DNA from: an uncultured bacterium | Lineage (GTDB): Bacteria > Cyanobacteriota > Vampirovibrionia > Gastranaerophilales > Gastranaerophilaceae | Direction of reading: 5' to 3' | Assembly (NCBI GenBank): GCA_902464375.1 | Contig: CABQIM010000082.1 | Location: 1 to 8,052 of the forward strand | Length of the DNA stretch: 8,052 nt | In this document: piece after piece, positions 6,587-8,052 of the stretch | Position numbering within the stretch: position 1 is the stretch's first letter | Layout: each line of letters starts with the position of its first letter | Program-made: the position numbers and the translations under genes | Notes under the pieces: model-generated | The model's input: only the letters and a program-made list of their open reading frames with translations | The model's database searches: none | Told to the model about the DNA's origin: nothing

Positions 6587-7597
6587 ATGGGAAACAATAC
6601 AATTCCTTTAAGAATTGCCGGAGTTGGGTATAGTGTGCCTGAAACGGTTATAACAAATGACGATTTAACAAAATTATATGATACATCAGACGAGTGGATT
6701 TATACCAGAACCGGTATTAAAGAAAGAAGAGTTGTTTCTGGTGAACAAAATGCAGTAGATTTAGGCTTGGAAGCTTCTCAAAGAGCTTTAGAAAAAGCTA
6801 AAATGGCACCGGATGATATTGACATGATTATTGCAGCATCATCTGCTCCACCGGATTTATATCCTGCAATCGCATGCCATATTCAAAACAGATTAGGTAT
6901 TACTACTCAAATTCCTGCTTTTGATATTACAGCAGCTTGTACAGGTTTAATTTACGGTTTAAGTATCGCAAAGGGATTTATCGCTTCCGGTATGTATAAG
7001 AACATTCTTGTTGTCGCAACTGACAACAATTCTCGTTTAGTTGATTGGAACGACAGAGGAACTTCTATCCTATTCGGGGATGGCGCAGGTGCTATGGTAG
7101 TAACTGCTTCAGAAGACGGTGTTGACGATATTATTGCAATTGATATTAAAGCTGACGGAAGCCATGGAAGTTTGATTGAATTAGCATTTGATGGTAAAAA
7201 TTGTCCGCTTGTTGAACAATATGAGCCAAAACCAAAAGGTATTAAAATGAACGGACGCGGAGTTTATACTTTTGTCGCTAAAGTACTTCCACACTACGTA
7301 GAAGAGCTTATCACAAAAGCCGGAATGAAAGCTGATGATATTGATTATTTAATACCTCACCAAGCAAATATCAGAATTATTCAAGCTGTTCAAGAGCGTT
7401 TGGGATATTCTGATGACAAAGTTGTTACTAATATTAAATATTATGGTAACACTTCTGCTGCTTCAATTCCACTTGCTTTAGCTGAAAGTGTAGAGCAGGG
7501 TAATGTAAAACTTGGCTCAACTGCTGTTCTTTGTGGTTTCGGCGCCGGCATGACTTGGGGCGGTGCAATCGTAAGATTGAGAGAAGGAATTTGTTAG
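6587..7597 (+). CDS. fabH: Beta-ketoacyl-ACP synthase III (FabH)
   Basis: FabH condenses acetyl-CoA (or a branched acyl-CoA) with malonyl-ACP to start each fatty-acid chain in the type II pathway in the cytoplasm. The 336-residue protein has the complete thiolase-fold layout and the Cys-His-Asn catalytic triad: C118 in ITAACTG, H258 in IPHQAN and N288 in YYGNTSAAS. Other family signatures are TSDEWIYTRTGIKERR at residues 33-48, FGDGAGA at 163-169 and the C-terminal GFGAGMTWG. The residue after the nucleophile is Thr where many FabH proteins have Ala. The start is supported by GAGGAG ten bases upstream and is close to the usual N-terminus. Only 2 of its 34 isoleucine codons are ATA. In related clusters fabD usually follows, but here the next sequence is a repeat block and an unrelated gene. 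Confidence 0.97.
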   Translation: MGNNTIPLRIAGVGYSVPETVITNDDLTKLYDTSDEWIYTRTGIKERRVVSGEQNAVDLGLEASQRALEKAKMAPDDIDMIIAASSAPPDLYPAIACHIQNRLGITTQIPAFDITAACTGLIYGLSIAKGFIASGMYKNILVVATDNNSRLVDWNDRGTSILFGDGAGAMVVTASEDGVDDIIAIDIKADGSHGSLIELAFDGKNCPLVEQYEPKPKGIKMNGRGVYTFVAKVLPHYVEELITKAGMKADDIDYLIPHQANIRIIQAVQERLGYSDDKVVTNIKYYGNTSAASIPLALAESVEQGNVKLGSTAVLCGFGAGMTWGGAIVRLREGIC

Positions 7598-7604
7598 GAA
7601 GGAG
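7596..7604 (+). promoter_or_regulatory. Orphan Shine-Dalgarno overlapping the fabH stop
   Basis: AGGAAGGAG is the strongest ribosome-binding sequence in the window, yet no usable start codon follows at a normal distance. The only candidate, GTG at 7604, overlaps the site itself and reads just six codons before a stop. The next real gene begins at 7700, far out of range. It looks like the former ribosome site of a gene that once followed fabH directly. Confidence 0.6.
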
Positions 7605-7608
7605 TGAG

Positions 7609-7640
7609 GTCGTTAAGACGTTAAGACGTTAAGTCGTTAA
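7609..7640 (+). repeat. Tandem octamer repeat, four units
   Basis: Four head-to-tail 8-bp units lie at 7609-7616, 7617-7624, 7625-7632 and 7633-7640, reading GTCGTTAA, GACGTTAA, GACGTTAA and GTCGTTAA. They differ only at the second base. Each contains TAA, and because the period is eight the block closes all three plus-strand frames. Confidence 0.9.
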
Positions 7641-7691
7641 GTTCATTTTAAATTATTTATAATGAACTTAATGCCTTAAAGACCTAATGAC
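7617..7691. repeat. Long imperfect inverted repeat built from the octamers
   Basis: The arms 7617-7647 and 7661-7691 are 31 bases each with 24 Watson-Crick matches and two further G-T pairs. The inner 11 bp (TTAAGTTCATT at 7637-7647 with its complement at 7661-7671) are perfect around a 13-base all-A/T loop. Read on the minus strand, the right arm also shows the octamer period (GTCATTAG, GTCTTTAA, GGCATTAA). The structure ends eight bases before the start codon of the next gene and occupies nearly all of its leader. No T-tract follows, so it is a poor intrinsic terminator. Confidence 0.85.
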
Positions 7692-7699
7692 ATACGGTT

Positions 7700-8052
7700 A
7701 TGTTCTACAAAGACTTAGAAGTTTGGAAAGAATCTATTGATTTAACTATATTAATATATGAAATCACTGATAATTTTCCTGAAAAAGAAAAATATGGTAT
7801 TATAAATCAAATCAGACGAGCTGTAGTAGCAGTACCATCAAATATTGCAGAAGGAACCGCAAGAATGTCTGATAAAGATACAATGAGGTTTTTGGATATC
7901 GCAATAGGCTCTTTAGCAGAACTAGATACACAAATGATAATAGCAGAGAAACTTAATTACTATCAAGATTACGAAAAATTAAAATTAAAAATTGATAAAG
8001 TTTTTGCTTTGCTAAGAGGATTTAAAAATTATTTAAGCAAGAATATGAAAAA
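7700..8052 (+). CDS. Four-helix bundle protein (S23/23S-IVS type), partial at the window end
   Basis: The gene runs off the right edge after 117 complete codons with no stop. Family members are about 115-130 residues, so nearly all of it is present. The sequence is a clear member of the small four-helix-bundle family first seen as ORFs inside intervening sequences of 23S rRNA genes and also found as free-standing genes. The N-terminal FYKDLEVWK, then QIRRAVVAVPSNIAEG at residues 40-55 and the later helix with LDIAIGSLAELDTQ are the family hallmarks. It is also related to Avd, the accessory protein of diversity-generating retroelements, but no reverse transcriptase is in this window. The biochemical role is unknown, and basic surfaces in the family suggest nucleic-acid binding. 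No Shine-Dalgarno precedes the ATG, which directly follows the inverted repeat. Six of its 13 isoleucine codons are ATA against 2 of 34 in fabH, a sign of different origin. Confidence 0.88.
   Translation, partial: MFYKDLEVWKESIDLTILIYEITDNFPEKEKYGIINQIRRAVVAVPSNIAEGTARMSDKDTMRFLDIAIGSLAELDTQMIIAEKLNYYQDYEKLKLKIDKVFALLRGFKNYLSKNMK

Noticed and set aside
67..7597. Recoded TGA stop
   Set aside because: None of the eight complete genes ends in TGA (five TAA, three TAG), but eight genes are too few in an AT-rich genome. No in-frame TGA is seen and tryptophan is encoded by TGG as usual.
7637..7671. Intrinsic terminator of fabH
   Set aside because: The inner stem is A/T-rich and is followed by AATGCC instead of a T-tract, so it does not have terminator form.
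7609..7691. CRISPR array
   Set aside because: The units are only eight bases long, directly adjacent without spacers, and arranged in both orientations; no cas gene is present.
7700..8052. Diversity-generating retroelement accessory gene (avd)
   Set aside because: The protein is a distant relative of Avd, but there is no reverse transcriptase and no template/variable repeat pair in the window.

Overview
The window is an AT-rich stretch of bacterial chromosome, densely coded with housekeeping genes and carrying what looks like one accessory insertion at its right end. Most genes have a good Shine-Dalgarno sequence and the standard code works throughout. The low GC, the YceD-L32-PlsX-FabH order and the style of the small hypothetical proteins would suit a gut-type low-GC lineage. 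Non-photosynthetic Cyanobacteria of the Gastranaerophilales/Melainabacteria type are my best guess and Bacillota the main alternative. This is an impression, not a demonstrated placement.

Left part (1-3452): a promoter and alaS (alanyl-tRNA synthetase) on the plus strand converge with a TsaC/Sua5-type threonylcarbamoyl-AMP synthase gene on the minus strand. A strong hairpin between them can end transcription from both sides. Both products serve tRNA: alanine charging, and the t6A modification of ANN-decoding tRNAs. The synthase gene is divergent from an unrecognised helical-protein gene, and -10-like hexamers of both strands overlap between them.

Middle part (3453-7597): after the helical protein comes a classical ribosome/lipid cluster. 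It consists of an unrecognised 81-residue ORF whose end overlaps yceD (DUF177, linked to 23S rRNA accumulation), then rpmF (L32 with a long charged tail), plsX (acyl-phosphate synthesis for phospholipids) and fabH (first condensation of fatty-acid synthesis). rpmF has its own good promoter. GC-rich hairpins with weak T-tracts lie before and after plsX, which would allow graded expression inside one operon.

Right part (7596-8052): a strong Shine-Dalgarno sequence overlaps the fabH stop but has no gene behind it. Instead comes a block of tandem octamers (GTCGTTAA type) folded into a long imperfect inverted repeat. A four-helix-bundle (S23/23S-IVS-type, Avd-like) gene follows and runs off the window. 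The orphan Shine-Dalgarno, the repeat block and the different isoleucine codon use of this gene together suggest that a small element has inserted into the fab operon. This is the most interesting part of the window.
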